Positions 7,305 to 16,158 are shown, counted from the first letter of the stretch. The stretch is DNA of 64,000 bases from Salegentibacter flavus (GCF_900115145.1 NZ_FOVL01000001.1:124001-188000), one strand, 5' to 3'. Numbers and translations are program-made. The notes: a model not told the origin generated them from the letters alone.

Positions 7305-7943
7305 TTGATCTTTCTTAAAAATGGCGATCCTTTTCCTCCAGTAGATTATGCTGATGAGCAGGGTTTACTTGCCGTTGGGGGAGAGCTTAATGTCAAGAGT
7401 CTTATCGCTGCTTACAGCCAGGGAATATTTCCCTGGTATGATGATAGCCAGCCTGTTTTGTGGTGGAGCCCCGATCCCAGAATGGTACTTTTTCCGGAGA
7501 AGCTAAAGGTTTCAAAGAGTATGAAACAGCTTCTAAAAAAAGATGCTTTTAAAATAACCTATAATGAAGATTTTGTCCAGGTTTTGGAACATTGTGCTAA
7601 CATTGTACGCCCCGGCCAGGATGGTACCTGGATCACTGAAGAGATAAAAGCCCAATATCAAAAGTTGCACGAGCTGAATATTGCCCAATCGGTGGAGGTT
7701 TGGAAGGATGGAAAACTGGTGGGCGGTCTTTACGGTATATACCTAAGGGATAAAAATGTCTTCTGCGGGGAGAGTATGTTCGCAAAAGTGAGTAACGCTT
7801 CAAAATTTGGATTTATAAAATTGGTGGAAAAATTGAGGAAAGAGGGGATAAAGCTTATCGACTGCCAGATCTATACCGATCACCTCGCCAGCCTTGGAGC
7901 TGAAGAGATCCCCAGGAAGGAGTTTTTAAAATTTCTGAAGTGA
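7305..7943 (+). CDS. aat: Leucyl/phenylalanyl-tRNA-protein transferase
   Basis: 212 residues. The family core is unmistakable: GLLAVGGELNVKSLIAAYSQ, GIFPWY, LWWSPDPRMVLFPE, SKSMKQLL, GGLYGIYL and GESMFAKVSNASKFG. The enzyme adds Leu or Phe to proteins with N-terminal Arg or Lys, marking them for ClpS-ClpAP degradation (N-degron pathway). No ATG fits: the frame begins with TTG at 7305, giving MIFLKNGDPFPPVDYA, the expected N-terminus. The gene has no close co-directional upstream partner. Confidence 0.95.
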   Translation: MIFLKNGDPFPPVDYADEQGLLAVGGELNVKSLIAAYSQGIFPWYDDSQPVLWWSPDPRMVLFPEKLKVSKSMKQLLKKDAFKITYNEDFVQVLEHCANIVRPGQDGTWITEEIKAQYQKLHELNIAQSVEVWKDGKLVGGLYGIYLRDKNVFCGESMFAKVSNASKFGFIKLVEKLRKEGIKLIDCQIYTDHLASLGAEEIPRKEFLKFLK

Positions 7944-8030
7944 ACTAATTAAATTTTTCTTTTGGAGAAGTGAGGAATTTGGTAAGAATAAACATCGAAT
8001 TATGTAAATTTAATACTTAGCAGTGAATCT

Positions 8031-8798
8031 ATGTTTCCCGAAATTAATACAGGCACCATATTTCTTTTATACCTGACGATTTTCTTTTTCGCCATCGTAT
8101 TCAGGTATTTTCTTGCCGCTGGAATTTTTTACTATTACTATTACGTATGGAATTTTGGAAAATTTAATGCTAAGAAGTTAAGTAGACGAAGCGCTAAAAA
8201 AGGTCAATTAAAAAAAGAAATCATTTGGAGCATAAAAGCTTCGTTGATCTTTGCTTTGGCGGGGACGATCCTGTATTGGTTATGGACGAAGGATCTCACC
8301 GCTATTTACCTTCCACCCGAAGAATTTGGTTACTGGTATTTACCGGTAAGCCTCATCTTAATCCTCCTAATTCACGAAACTTATTATTACTGGGTGCACC
8401 GTTGGATGCATCATCCCCGCATCTACAAAGCCGTACACAAGGTGCATCACGATAGCTTAACACCCACCCCCTGGACGGCTTTTTCCTTTCATCCCTGGGA
8501 GAGCTTACTGGAAGCGATTATTCTGCCAGTAATCCTGCTAATTATTCCGGTTAATATCTATGTGCTGGCCTTTTATCTACTTCTAATGACTCTCAGCAGC
8601 GTGATTAATCATTTAGATATTGAGGTCTACCCTGAAAAATTTCAAAAAAGTTGGTTTGGTAAATTATTCATCGGTGCCACCCACCATCATTATCACCACG
8701 CCGAATTCAATACCAATTACGGATTATACTTTACCTTCTGGGATAAATTAATGGGAACAGAAAGTCCAAAAATGGAAACCCCTGAAAGTGAAACTTAG
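8031..8798 (+). CDS. Fatty acid hydroxylase / sterol desaturase family membrane enzyme
   Basis: 255 residues with four or five hydrophobic segments. Three His clusters typical of the di-iron hydroxylase superfamily are present: HETYYYWVHRWMHH (about 119-132), HKVHHDSLTPTPWTAFSFHP (about 139-158) and HHHYHHAEFNTNYG (about 223-236). Such enzymes hydroxylate or desaturate lipid acyl chains or carotenoids in the membrane. The substrate cannot be told from sequence. The gene ends one base before the convergent tag gene, with no terminator between them. Confidence 0.9.
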   Translation: MFPEINTGTIFLLYLTIFFFAIVFRYFLAAGIFYYYYYVWNFGKFNAKKLSRRSAKKGQLKKEIIWSIKASLIFALAGTILYWLWTKDLTAIYLPPEEFGYWYLPVSLILILLIHETYYYWVHRWMHHPRIYKAVHKVHHDSLTPTPWTAFSFHPWESLLEAIILPVILLIIPVNIYVLAFYLLLMTLSSVINHLDIEVYPEKFQKSWFGKLFIGATHHHYHHAEFNTNYGLYFTFWDKLMGTESPKMETPESET

Positions 8799-8799
8799 C

Positions 8800-9393
8800 C
8801 TATAAATCGGGATGTATCTCTTTATATCTGAAGCACTGGATTTCGTGGTCATTCACCATTCCGGTAGCTTGCATATGCGCATAAATCACCGTAGAACCCA
8901 CAAATTTGAATCCCTGTTTTTTAAGATCTTTGCTTAATTTATCGCTGATTTCAGTGGTTGGCGGGGCTTCTTTGTAGTTTTTAACTTTATTCTGAATGGG
9001 TTTCTCATTCACAAAACTCCAGATGTATTTACTGAAGCTTCCATACTCTTCCTGGATTTTCATAAAAGCCTGGGCGTTGTTAACCGCCGAGCGTACTTTT
9101 AGTTTATTCCGAATTATCCCGGGATTATCAAGGAGCTCAAGGATTTTTTCTTCAGAATAAACTGCGATCTTTTTATAGTCGAAATCATCAAAAGCCTCGC
9201 GGAAATTCTCTCTTTTCCGCAACACCGTGATCCAGCTTAAACCTGCCTGAAAGGTTTCCAGGGTAAGGAATTCAAAAATCGTTTGGTCATCGTAAACGGG
9301 CACGCCCCATTCTTCATCATGATAGGCTTCATACAAAGAATCGCCTTCGCACCATCCGCAGCGGTGTTTTTTCTTCTTAAGGCTGGAATTCAT
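8800..9393 (-). CDS. tag: DNA-3-methyladenine glycosylase I
   Basis: 197 residues. The zinc ligands of E. coli Tag are all present in register: Cys12 (HRCGWC), His25 (YHDEEWG), His183 and Cys187 (NDHEIQC). The substrate-binding LSWITVLRKRENFREAF segment follows. The enzyme excises 3-methyladenine from alkylated DNA. Its first 17 bases overlap the end of the TonB-like gene, so the two are probably translated from one message. Confidence 0.96.
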   Translation of the reverse strand: MNSSLKKKKHRCGWCEGDSLYEAYHDEEWGVPVYDDQTIFEFLTLETFQAGLSWITVLRKRENFREAFDDFDYKKIAVYSEEKILELLDNPGIIRNKLKVRSAVNNAQAFMKIQEEYGSFSKYIWSFVNEKPIQNKVKNYKEAPPTTEISDKLSKDLKKQGFKFVGSTVIYAHMQATGMVNDHEIQCFRYKEIHPDL

Positions 9394-10087
9394 AGGTTAT
9401 AGTTCCTGGTTGGTTATCCCTGCCGGGGAGCTGACTAAAAACGGCATCGGCAGCGTATTGCAGGGCATTATCGATTAGACATTGATTTGAGGTGGTTGAA
9501 CTCGCTTTGTTAACCGAAGTTTCGAAAACCCGCCCGCCGGCATCAACACGAATATTGATTACCACTCTGCCAGCCCGGTCACAGGTATAGACAGGGTTAG
9601 GGATATTAACGGCATTCCGTCCTTTCAAAGAAAAGGAAATCGAGCTATTTCTTAGGCTGCCGGACTGGGTTGAAATTTTTTGTGACGCCTCATTTCCGTG
9701 AGAAGCCTGCTGTTTTTTTTGAGATGATTTTTGCAGATTATATTCCCCGTCTTCCGATTCATTTTCATTCTCTGAAGTTTCCTTGCTTTGAGCGCTGTTC
9801 TTTTCGAATATTTCCTCTAATTCCCGTTCAAAGTTTTCCTGCCGGGCTTCTTGGTTTTCATCAAAAGCACGATGAGTTTCCTGAGTTGTGGATTGTGGGG
9901 GTTCTGGGTTTTCCTCCTCAGGCTCCGGTATTTCTTCCTCTTCCTGCTCAAAACTTTCAAGATCTACAATCATCTCGCTTATTTGTTTTTGCTTTTGAGA
10001 TAATGTAAAAACATGTAAAGCCAGTACTACCACCGAGCAGAACAGTATAGTTATAATCAGGGCTTTATGTCTGTCAAAAAAATCCAT
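9377..10087 (-). CDS. TonB-like energy transducer protein
   Basis: 236 residues. One transmembrane helix near the N-terminus (about 10-29; ALIITILFCSVVVLALHVF) is followed by an acidic, Pro/Glu-rich linker (EEEEIPEPEEENPEPP). A Glu/Ser/Gln-rich stretch comes next and the C-terminal domain (about 160-236) reads NIPNPVYTCDRAGRVVINIR, VDAGGRVFETSVNKASS, TITYEFQP. That is the TonB C-terminal fold pattern of Bacteroidetes. It may couple proton-motive force to a receptor or act as a structural envelope protein. There is no ExbB or ExbD gene nearby. It overlaps tag by 17 bases. Confidence 0.75.
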   Translation of the reverse strand: MDFFDRHKALIITILFCSVVVLALHVFTLSQKQKQISEMIVDLESFEQEEEEIPEPEEENPEPPQSTTQETHRAFDENQEARQENFERELEEIFEKNSAQSKETSENENESEDGEYNLQKSSQKKQQASHGNEASQKISTQSGSLRNSSISFSLKGRNAVNIPNPVYTCDRAGRVVINIRVDAGGRVFETSVNKASSTTSNQCLIDNALQYAADAVFSQLPGRDNQPGTITYEFQP

Positions 10088-10192
10088 TGCATTTAAAACT
10101 CAGCTGGAAGGTTTTTATTTCAGCTTTGTTGTGATTTTCTTGTTTAGATACTTAAATAATTGTGCCGGAAAACAAGGTAAAGGTTCGGCTTA

Positions 10193-10906
10193 TTAGTTTT
10201 CTTGTGAAGGTAAGAAATTCTGAAAGGATTCTACACTGAAGGAATTTTCAACGCTATATTCTCCAATACGGGTTCGTCTTAATGCTGAAAGATGTGCTCC
10301 GCTGTTAAGTGCTTTTCCGAAGTCATGAGCCAAACTGCGAATGTATGTTCCTTTGCTGCAAACCACTCTGAAGTCTATTTCCGGAAACCTGCTGGAATCA
10401 ATCTCAAATTCACTTATTTCTACCGGCCGGGTGTTGATTTTCACCTCTTCGCCTTTCCTGGCAAATTCATAGAGTCTTTTGCCTTCTTTCTTTAATGCTG
10501 AAAAAACCGGAGGCCTTTGTTCAAATTCTCCTGTAAACTTTAAAACTGCCTGGTTAAGATCTTCTTCGGTGATATGATCTACAGGAAATTCCTGATCAAC
10601 TTCGGTCTCCAGATCATAAGAAGGAGTTGTAGAACCCAGGCTGATAGTCCCGGTATATTCTTTTTCCTGCCCTTGCAGTTCCTGAATTCTTTTTGTGAAC
10701 TTTCCCGTGCAAATAATCAGAAGTCCGCTGGCAAGAGGATCAAGCGTCCCGGCGTGGCCTACCTTGATTTTTTTTATGCCACAGCTTTTCCTTATAAGCC
10801 ATCGCACTTTATTAACCAGTTGGAAGGAGGTCCATCCAAGGGGCTTATCGAATAAAAGTATCTGGCCTGTTTTAAAGTCTTCTGGTGTGAACTGTTCTTG
10901 TTCCAT
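10193..10906 (-). CDS. truB: tRNA pseudouridine-55 synthase
   Basis: 237 residues. LLFDKPLGWTSFQLVNKVR (about 17-35) and GHAGTLDPLASGLL (about 50-63) with catalytic Asp56 are the TruB signatures; RPPVFSALKKEGKRLYEFAR and CSKGTYIRSLAHDFG also match. It makes psi-55 in the T loop of tRNA. The ATG follows directly on the uppP stop codon (TAAATG), so translation is probably coupled. Confidence 0.97.
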   Translation of the reverse strand: MEQEQFTPEDFKTGQILLFDKPLGWTSFQLVNKVRWLIRKSCGIKKIKVGHAGTLDPLASGLLIICTGKFTKRIQELQGQEKEYTGTISLGSTTPSYDLETEVDQEFPVDHITEEDLNQAVLKFTGEFEQRPPVFSALKKEGKRLYEFARKGEEVKINTRPVEISEFEIDSSRFPEIDFRVVCSKGTYIRSLAHDFGKALNSGAHLSALRRTRIGEYSVENSFSVESFQNFLPSQEN

Positions 10907-11704
10907 TTAATAATTATAATATCCGAAGATAATTGCTGCGACACCTACCACAAAACAATAAATGGCGAAATAGGAGAGTTTACTTTTTTTAACCAAAGTA
11001 ATCATCCAGGTGCATGCTGCAAGCCCCGCAATAAAAGCTGCGATAAAACCTACAATAAGTACTGAAGCTTCTGTGGTGCTTTCCGCAAGGTTGCCATCTA
11101 ACAGATCTTTAACGATCTTTCCCACAATAAGAGGAACCACCATCAAAAATGAAAAACGGGCAGCTTTGGTTTTATCGTTACCCAGTAAAACTGAAGTTGA
11201 AATAGTTGCACCACTTCTGGAAATTCCCGGCAGGATTGATATTGCCTGGGAGACTCCTATAACAAACGCATTAGAGAAGCTCACTTTTTTCTGGGTGTTT
11301 TTAGCCTTATCTGCCAGCCATAGTAGAAGCGCGGTTATTATGAGCATAAATCCAACAAACAACACGTTTCCTCCAAAAAGAGATTCCAATTCATCTTCAA
11401 AATAAAACCCGATAAAAGCAGCGGGAATCATAGAAATGATAATTTTTGCTGAAAACTCGGTTTCTTCATTCCATTTAAACTGGAAAAGTCCGCGAAATAT
11501 TTCGACTACATCTTTTTTAAAAACTACCAAGGTGCTCAGAGCGGTAGCAAAATGCAAAACCACAGTAAATAATAGAGATTCCTCGGGTACACTTGTATCT
11601 CCTAAAATTGCTTTTCCCAGTTCCAGATGGCCACTGGATGATACCGGTAAAAATTCGGTGAGTCCCTGGATTACTCCAAGAATTGCAGCATCAAATTCGT
11701 TCAA
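10907..11704 (-). CDS. uppP: Undecaprenyl-diphosphatase
   Basis: 265 residues with about seven or eight membrane helices. The two active-site motifs are GLTEFLPVSSSGHLELG (about 14-30) and PGISRSGATISTSVLLG (about 160-176). The enzyme regenerates undecaprenyl phosphate for peptidoglycan and polysaccharide export and confers bacitracin tolerance. It is the middle gene of a DUF3098-uppP-truB unit with 6- and 0-base gaps. Confidence 0.97.
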   Translation of the reverse strand: MNEFDAAILGVIQGLTEFLPVSSSGHLELGKAILGDTSVPEESLLFTVVLHFATALSTLVVFKKDVVEIFRGLFQFKWNEETEFSAKIIISMIPAAFIGFYFEDELESLFGGNVLFVGFMLIITALLLWLADKAKNTQKKVSFSNAFVIGVSQAISILPGISRSGATISTSVLLGNDKTKAARFSFLMVVPLIVGKIVKDLLDGNLAESTTEASVLIVGFIAAFIAGLAACTWMITLVKKSKLSYFAIYCFVVGVAAIIFGYYNY

Positions 11705-11710
11705 GGGTGG

Positions 11711-11968
11711 TTATTTTTTGTGAGGATTCAATAAAATAGCATAAACTTCAATTGCGAAGCCCAAGAGAACCAAAGTAGGTGCAAGCCGTATACGCCTGAA
11801 ATTATAAATAGCGTCGTTAAATTCATTAGGATCTTCGCTTCCCCCGCCAGACATTAAAATGAACCCCAGGGCAATCACGGCCAGGCCAATGAACATATAG
11901 GTGTAGTTCTTTTTACCAAAAATGAAATGCTGTTCGGGTTTATTCAGTTCCTTTTCTTTTTTCTGCAT
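11711..11968 (-). CDS. DUF3098 small membrane protein
   Basis: 85 residues with two predicted membrane helices (about 24-41 and 64-79). KNYTYMFIGLAVIALGFILM, then GGGSEDPNEFNDAIYNFRRI and RLAPTLVLLGFAIEVYAI match the DUF3098 family of Bacteroidetes. In this group it usually stands between cell-division gene ftsX and uppP; ftsX is not adjacent here. The function is unknown. The likely promoter element is at 11992. Confidence 0.88.
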   Translation of the reverse strand: MQKKEKELNKPEQHFIFGKKNYTYMFIGLAVIALGFILMSGGGSEDPNEFNDAIYNFRRIRLAPTLVLLGFAIEVYAILLNPHKK

Positions 11969-11991
11969 AATGGCTCCTGGTTTAGGGGATT

Positions 11992-11999
11992 CAAAATTA
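11992..11999 (-). promoter_or_regulatory. Promoter -7 element for DUF3098-uppP-truB
   Basis: On the minus strand the sequence is TAATTTTG, a match to TAnnTTTG, 24 bases ahead of the DUF3098 ATG. No good -33 box is seen. Confidence 0.4.
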
Positions 12000-12050
12000 A
12001 TTAAAATTATGTAACTAGGGCTGAAAGGATTTATTTTATAATAGAGTCAT

Positions 12051-12082
12051 AAAAAAAGCTGCGGGTTTGGGCCGGCAGCTTT
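12051..12082 (-). terminator. Intrinsic terminator of the 110-residue orphan gene
   Basis: Minus-strand AAAGCTGC (12082-12075) pairs with GCAGCTTT (12062-12055), and the T run continues to 12051. The stem continues inward with two more pairs after one mismatch. Confidence 0.8.
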
Positions 12083-12107
12083 GTGTCTTTTGGTTTATTT
12101 TTCTATT

Positions 12108-12440
12108 TTAGGCAGCGTGCGTTACGTTGTAGTGTGTAAGCAAGCTTTGGTAAAATTCCAGGCTCTTTTCGTCTTTTCTTATACAAGCTTTTAAAAATCG
12201 TTGGAGATTCTGACATTCAAAAGTAATGCTGGTATATTGTCTTTTGCCAACGGGGATTTGCATTTCCACCGTTTGTTTGGCATAATTGATCTTTACATTC
12301 TTGGCCTCAAAATATTTTTTTATAATAGCCCGGTGCATAGTATTGAAATTAGTCATTTCAATTTCGGGATTGGAAATACTATAAGTGATCAAATTCTTAA
12401 CTTCATCAATAATGTGACTTGGCGACGTAATCGTATTCAT
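12108..12440 (-). CDS. Hypothetical protein, 110 residues
   Basis: I do not recognise this protein. It starts MNTITSPSHIIDEVKNLITY, has a patch of positive charge in the middle (IIKKYFEAKNVKINYAKQ) and ends with KSLEFYQSLLTHYNVTHAA. It has no signal peptide and no membrane segment, and contains only two Cys. The predicted structure is mixed helix and strand. The gene has its own strong terminator (12051) and 213 AT-rich bases upstream, so it is a real, separately transcribed unit. Confidence 0.7.
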   Translation of the reverse strand: MNTITSPSHIIDEVKNLITYSISNPEIEMTNFNTMHRAIIKKYFEAKNVKINYAKQTVEMQIPVGKRQYTSITFECQNLQRFLKACIRKDEKSLEFYQSLLTHYNVTHAA

Positions 12441-12653
12441 AATTAAGAATGGTTATTTTGGTTAGTAATCTTTATCTTACACAGGCTAAATTAGTATTAG
12501 CTTGTTTATTTGGTGTTAAAAAAAAACTAATAGTCTTTTGATTAATAAAAGTTTAACTCCTTTAAGAGATGTTTTTAAGGTTCCTTAAGTGTTGTAATAG
12601 TTTGAAGTAAGTGTATTCTTACACGGTTTTAAGGAAAATTGGGTAAAATGCTT

Positions 12654-13277
12654 TTAAACTTCAAAAATTATCGGGGAATGGTGGAATCGATACTGGTCGT
12701 CAAGGCTTGAGGCATTTATATAAGTAGTAGGAGAAATCCGGGTTTTGCCATAGTTGTTATGAATATGGCCAAATATATGTAAGGGTAGTTGCAGCTGCTT
12801 GACCCTCTTAAAAAGTTCTTCGCAGCCAATATGACGTTTGTTGCTAAGTCTGTCTTTTATACTATAGGGTGGAGTATGTGTGATTAATACCTGCGTATCT
12901 CCTGGAATCTTATTCCAGTGTGAACGTATTTGTTTTCCACGTTTACGGTTAAATGCCCAGGTGCCATTACCGGGGGTTACGGGAGACCCCCAAAATTTCA
13001 CACCCTCAATCTCAACTCCTTCGTCTTCGAGATAGAAAACATCTGGAGGGAGTTCAGGAAATTCAGAAAGGCCTGATTTTTCCATGAAGAAATCGTGATT
13101 ACCTGCGATGAAAATTTTATGCTTATGAGGTCGCTCTGAAAACCATTCTAAAAAATCCAGAGTTTCGTGTTTGGTTCCAGCTTCGGTAAAATCTCCTACA
13201 TGGATTAATACATCTCCATTGGGGATATTAATTTCCTGGTGTTTGTTATGAGTATCACCAATGCATACCAGCTTCAT
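12654..13277 (-). CDS. Metallophosphoesterase
   Basis: 207 residues. The metal-binding motifs of the calcineurin-like superfamily occur in order: GDTHNKH (about 7-13), HVGDFTEAG (about 26-34), AGNHDFF (about 58-64), ITHTPPY (about 132-138) and FGHIHNNYG (about 169-177). This set, with VKFWGSPVTPGNGTWAF, is that of the small cytoplasmic phosphodiesterase branch (MPPED1/2- or UPF0046-like). The substrate is unknown. It reads away from the short membrane-protein gene upstream of it, from which a terminator separates it. Confidence 0.93.
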   Translation of the reverse strand: MKLVCIGDTHNKHQEINIPNGDVLIHVGDFTEAGTKHETLDFLEWFSERPHKHKIFIAGNHDFFMEKSGLSEFPELPPDVFYLEDEGVEIEGVKFWGSPVTPGNGTWAFNRKRGKQIRSHWNKIPGDTQVLITHTPPYSIKDRLSNKRHIGCEELFKRVKQLQLPLHIFGHIHNNYGKTRISPTTYINASSLDDQYRFHHSPIIFEV

Positions 13278-13310
13278 TGAAAATAGGAGAGGTTTTAAAG
13301 TTCAAAAGAT

Positions 13311-13341
13311 AAAAAAATCCGGTGAGTTTTTCACCGGATTT
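13311..13341 (-). terminator. Intrinsic terminator, minus strand
   Basis: AAATCCGGTGA (13315-13325) and TCACCGGATTT (13331-13341) form a perfect 11-base stem with a 5-base loop. On the minus strand it is followed by a T run to 13311. It ends the 71-residue gene. Confidence 0.85.
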
Positions 13342-13410
13342 CTCTGTAACAACGATTCCTCAAAAAGGTTCCTCATCTTCACTTCACTCAAAAATCGCTG
13401 TCACCAGGTC

Positions 13411-13626
13411 TTACTTTTCTTCCTCTTCAATTTCGGGAGAAGTATAATCTTTATCTATAGGAAGTAGTTTAGTGATTAATTTGGTTATGCCAAAAGCTAC
13501 AATCAGTGCGGTTACGGCAAAGAACAGGAATTTGACCAGCAAACTGTCGCTAACTACCAGGCTATAAAATCCAAGAAAGATCTCTATAGCTATAAATAAT
13601 ATTTTCACACTGAATTTTAAAAACAT
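13411..13626 (-). CDS. Small two-helix membrane protein
   Basis: 71 residues. Two hydrophobic stretches (about 5-25 and 29-50) precede a polar acidic C-terminus ending PEIEEEEK. No family is recognised. The gene has a good terminator behind it (13311). Codon use and the charged tail support a real protein. The role is unknown. Confidence 0.6.
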   Translation of the reverse strand: MFLKFSVKILFIAIEIFLGFYSLVVSDSLLVKFLFFAVTALIVAFGITKLITKLLPIDKDYTSPEIEEEEK

Positions 13627-13777
13627 TTTTTCTTCTTGATTTGGTTCAAAGATATAACCAAAAACCCCTCCAAAATTCAGAATTTAAATGTTTGACTTAA
13701 ATTTAACGATGTAGAAATGTGACGGTTAAATTTTTAAGTTAAAATCTCTTAAACGCTTCAGGAGTGGTTCTTTAGAA

Positions 13778-13810
13778 TTGTAAATTGGTTTAAATAAATT
13801 TATAATTTTG
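13778..13810 (+). promoter_or_regulatory. Promoter match overlapping the start of the AsmA-like gene
   Basis: TTG (13778-13780), a 22-base spacer and TAATTTTG (13803-13810) fit the consensus. The -7 element includes the TTG assigned as start codon at 13808, so one of the two assignments must be wrong, or the message starts at or after the presumed start codon. Confidence 0.4.
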
Positions 13811-15325
13811 AAGAAAAGCTCAAAGATATTTCTCTACATCATTACTGGAATAATACTACTAGCCCTTATTCTATTTGCGCTGAATAATTTTGCTGAAGAA
13901 AAATTGAAAAAAGGAATTCAAGATGCAACATCGCAAATTAATTTAAACTATGAAGAACTTGACGTAAACCTCCTTAGCAGAAAAGCTACACTTGAATCTC
14001 CTTCTTTTTCCGTGAATGGAAAAAGCTTTAAAGCAGAAAAACTTAGTCTTAATAATATTGAGATATTTAAATATCTTACAGATAAAGATTTAGAAATTGG
14101 AGAAGTAAGCCTGGATGGCCCCAGTTTTATAATTAATAAAAGCAAAAAATCAAAAAGCAGTGGGGACGCCACTTCTTCAGGGTTCAAAGAGAATATTTTA
14201 ATAAAAAGACTTCAGATAAAAAACGGAGAGCTGGCCATAATCGAAAATGATTCCGCAGAGAATTCTCTGTTTACAAAATTTAATCATCTGAAGATCCTTG
14301 ATTTTCAGTTAGATTCCAGCAGTGTAAATAATACCATTCCATTTCAGTATAAAGATTATGTTTTTAAAGGAGATTCGATTTTTTTTAAGCTTGACCCAAG
14401 GCATAATATAAGTTTGGGAAAGATGAATATTGAAGAAGGCCATTCGGTGTTTAATGATTTCAGGATTATTCCTGTTTATGGTAAACAGGAATTCCAGCAG
14501 CATATTCCGTACGAACTCGATCGCTTTGAATTGGTGGTGGAAGAAGTGATTTTTAGTAATTTAAAATGGAAGTTTGAAAACGATAGTCTTTCCATAGAGA
14601 ATCCTCTAGTGAAGATTAAAAATGCAAACCTTGAGGTGTATAGGGATAAGTTGCAGCCTGACGATACCCGGCAAAAGAAAATGTACAGTGAAATGATCAG
14701 GAGGCTTCCGTTTAAATTAAAGCTGGACACCATTAGAGTGATTAATTCTTACATAAAATATGAAGAGTTAATAGATGGTGACCGGTCTCCCGGAGAGGTA
14801 GATTTCAGCAACCTGGATGCCAGTATTTACAACTTGTCTAATATAAATATGCAGGCTAAAGATTTTAAGTCTACTGAAGTTGATGTGAAAACCTTGTTTA
14901 TGCAGGAGGCAAATCTTAGCGTGAATTGGAGAATTAATATTCAGAATAAAAATGACCGATTTAATATTTCGGGAGATATGAATAGAATTTCTGAAGAAGC
15001 AATGAACCGGTTTATGAAGCCAGCAATGAACGTTTTGGCCAAGGGTTCGATAGAAGATATGGCATTTAATTATTCCGGAAACCACACAGAAGCTTTAGGC
15101 GATATGAGGCTGGTTTATAAAGATTTTAAGGTGGAAGTGCTTCGCAAGGATGGAAGGCGAAAAAACAAGTTGCTGTCTGCCCTGGCAAATCTTATAATGA
15201 ATAAAGATGCGATTTCTGAAGATGTTGTGCAAAAACAAATTGAAGTCACCCGGGATAAAACCCGATCTTTCTGGAATTATCTTTGGAAAATGATCCGGGC
15301 CGGGGCCCTAAAATCCTTTTTTTAA
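13808..15325 (+). CDS. AsmA-like membrane-anchored protein
   Basis: 505 residues from TTG 13808; no in-frame ATG lies near. A single N-terminal transmembrane anchor (about 8-27; IFLYIITGIILLALILFALN) precedes a long region of beta strands with repeats of the type LSLNNIEIFKYL, LQIKNGELAI and EEVIFSNLKWKFENDSL. That is the pattern of AsmA/DUF748-type proteins, which are periplasmic and implicated in outer-membrane lipid transfer or assembly. The specific role is inferred only from this pattern. The stop codon overlaps that of the convergent usp gene by 3 bases. Confidence 0.65.
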   Translation: MKKSSKIFLYIITGIILLALILFALNNFAEEKLKKGIQDATSQINLNYEELDVNLLSRKATLESPSFSVNGKSFKAEKLSLNNIEIFKYLTDKDLEIGEVSLDGPSFIINKSKKSKSSGDATSSGFKENILIKRLQIKNGELAIIENDSAENSLFTKFNHLKILDFQLDSSSVNNTIPFQYKDYVFKGDSIFFKLDPRHNISLGKMNIEEGHSVFNDFRIIPVYGKQEFQQHIPYELDRFELVVEEVIFSNLKWKFENDSLSIENPLVKIKNANLEVYRDKLQPDDTRQKKMYSEMIRRLPFKLKLDTIRVINSYIKYEELIDGDRSPGEVDFSNLDASIYNLSNINMQAKDFKSTEVDVKTLFMQEANLSVNWRINIQNKNDRFNISGDMNRISEEAMNRFMKPAMNVLAKGSIEDMAFNYSGNHTEALGDMRLVYKDFKVEVLRKDGRRKNKLLSALANLIMNKDAISEDVVQKQIEVTRDKTRSFWNYLWKMIRAGALKSFF

Positions 15326-16158
15326 ATTCTGAAAGTGACAACGGGCCGGTTGGCGTGGTTTACCAGGTCTTCGCTCACACTTCCATTAAAGAAATGTGCG
15401 ATACCTTTTCGGCCGTGGGTACTTATCCCAATTAATCCGGCATTCATATTACGTGCGAAATTAAGAATACCTTTTTCTACGCTGGTATCGTTATAAACAT
15501 GCAATTTTATCTTATCTCCATCCACCTCAGAACCCTTGATGAATCTTTCCAACATTTCATAAGCTTCTTTGCTGGTTATGAAATTATTAGGCGTGTTAAT
15601 GAATAAAAGGTGTAGATTGGCCGATAGCTTTTTGGCGATTTCATCTGCGTGTTTTAAGGTGTGGCGGTTGGCTTCATCGGCATCGGTGGCAAAGACAAAA
15701 TCTTCAACCTTAAATTCAGGTTGATCCCTTTTTATAACCAGGACGGGGATTTCGGAGGAACGAACAACTTTTTCTGTATTACTTCCAATAAACATTTCCT
15801 TAAAGCCACTGGCTCCATGTGAGCCCATAACAATAAGGTCGCATTCCCTTTCTTCACTCACTTCTTTTATGCCTTCAAAGGCCTGATGAAATAATACGGT
15901 TTCCTTTACATTTAAATCTTTTAGATAGGGTTTTGCCATTAATTTTGCGAATCGCTGGTGCGCGAGTTTCATGAAGAATATGGATTCAGGAAGGTTGTGA
16001 GTATTGCTTCCCTGCACAGGATCTATAAGCTGTAATGGTAATTCCAGCATATGTAAAAGATAAATTTCACTATCGAATTTACGAGCGAGTTGAGCGGCTA
16101 CCTTAAGTGCATTTTCAGCCTGATCGGAAAAATCTGTGGGAACGAGTATTTTTTTCAT
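15322..16158 (-). CDS. Universal stress protein, tandem UspA domains
   Basis: 278 residues made of two UspA repeats. Repeat 1 (about 1-146) begins MKKILVPTDFSDQAENALKV and ends with the ATP-binding GSHGASGFKEMFIGSNTEKV, where G-2x-G-9x-G is the nucleotide-binding pattern. Repeat 2 (about 150-278) ends GISTHGRKGIAHFFNGSVSE. Tandem Usp proteins respond to starvation, oxygen and membrane stress. The gene runs leftward and shares its stop region with the AsmA-like gene. Confidence 0.93.
   Translation of the reverse strand: MKKILVPTDFSDQAENALKVAAQLARKFDSEIYLLHMLELPLQLIDPVQGSNTHNLPESIFFMKLAHQRFAKLMAKPYLKDLNVKETVLFHQAFEGIKEVSEERECDLIVMGSHGASGFKEMFIGSNTEKVVRSSEIPVLVIKRDQPEFKVEDFVFATDADEANRHTLKHADEIAKKLSANLHLLFINTPNNFITSKEAYEMLERFIKGSEVDGDKIKLHVYNDTSVEKGILNFARNMNAGLIGISTHGRKGIAHFFNGSVSEDLVNHANRPVVTFRI

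Noticed and set aside
12560-12640. Possible mobile element or attachment site
   Set aside because: Only short imperfect inverted repeats are present, with no integrase, no direct repeat of a tRNA end and no change in neighbouring gene type.
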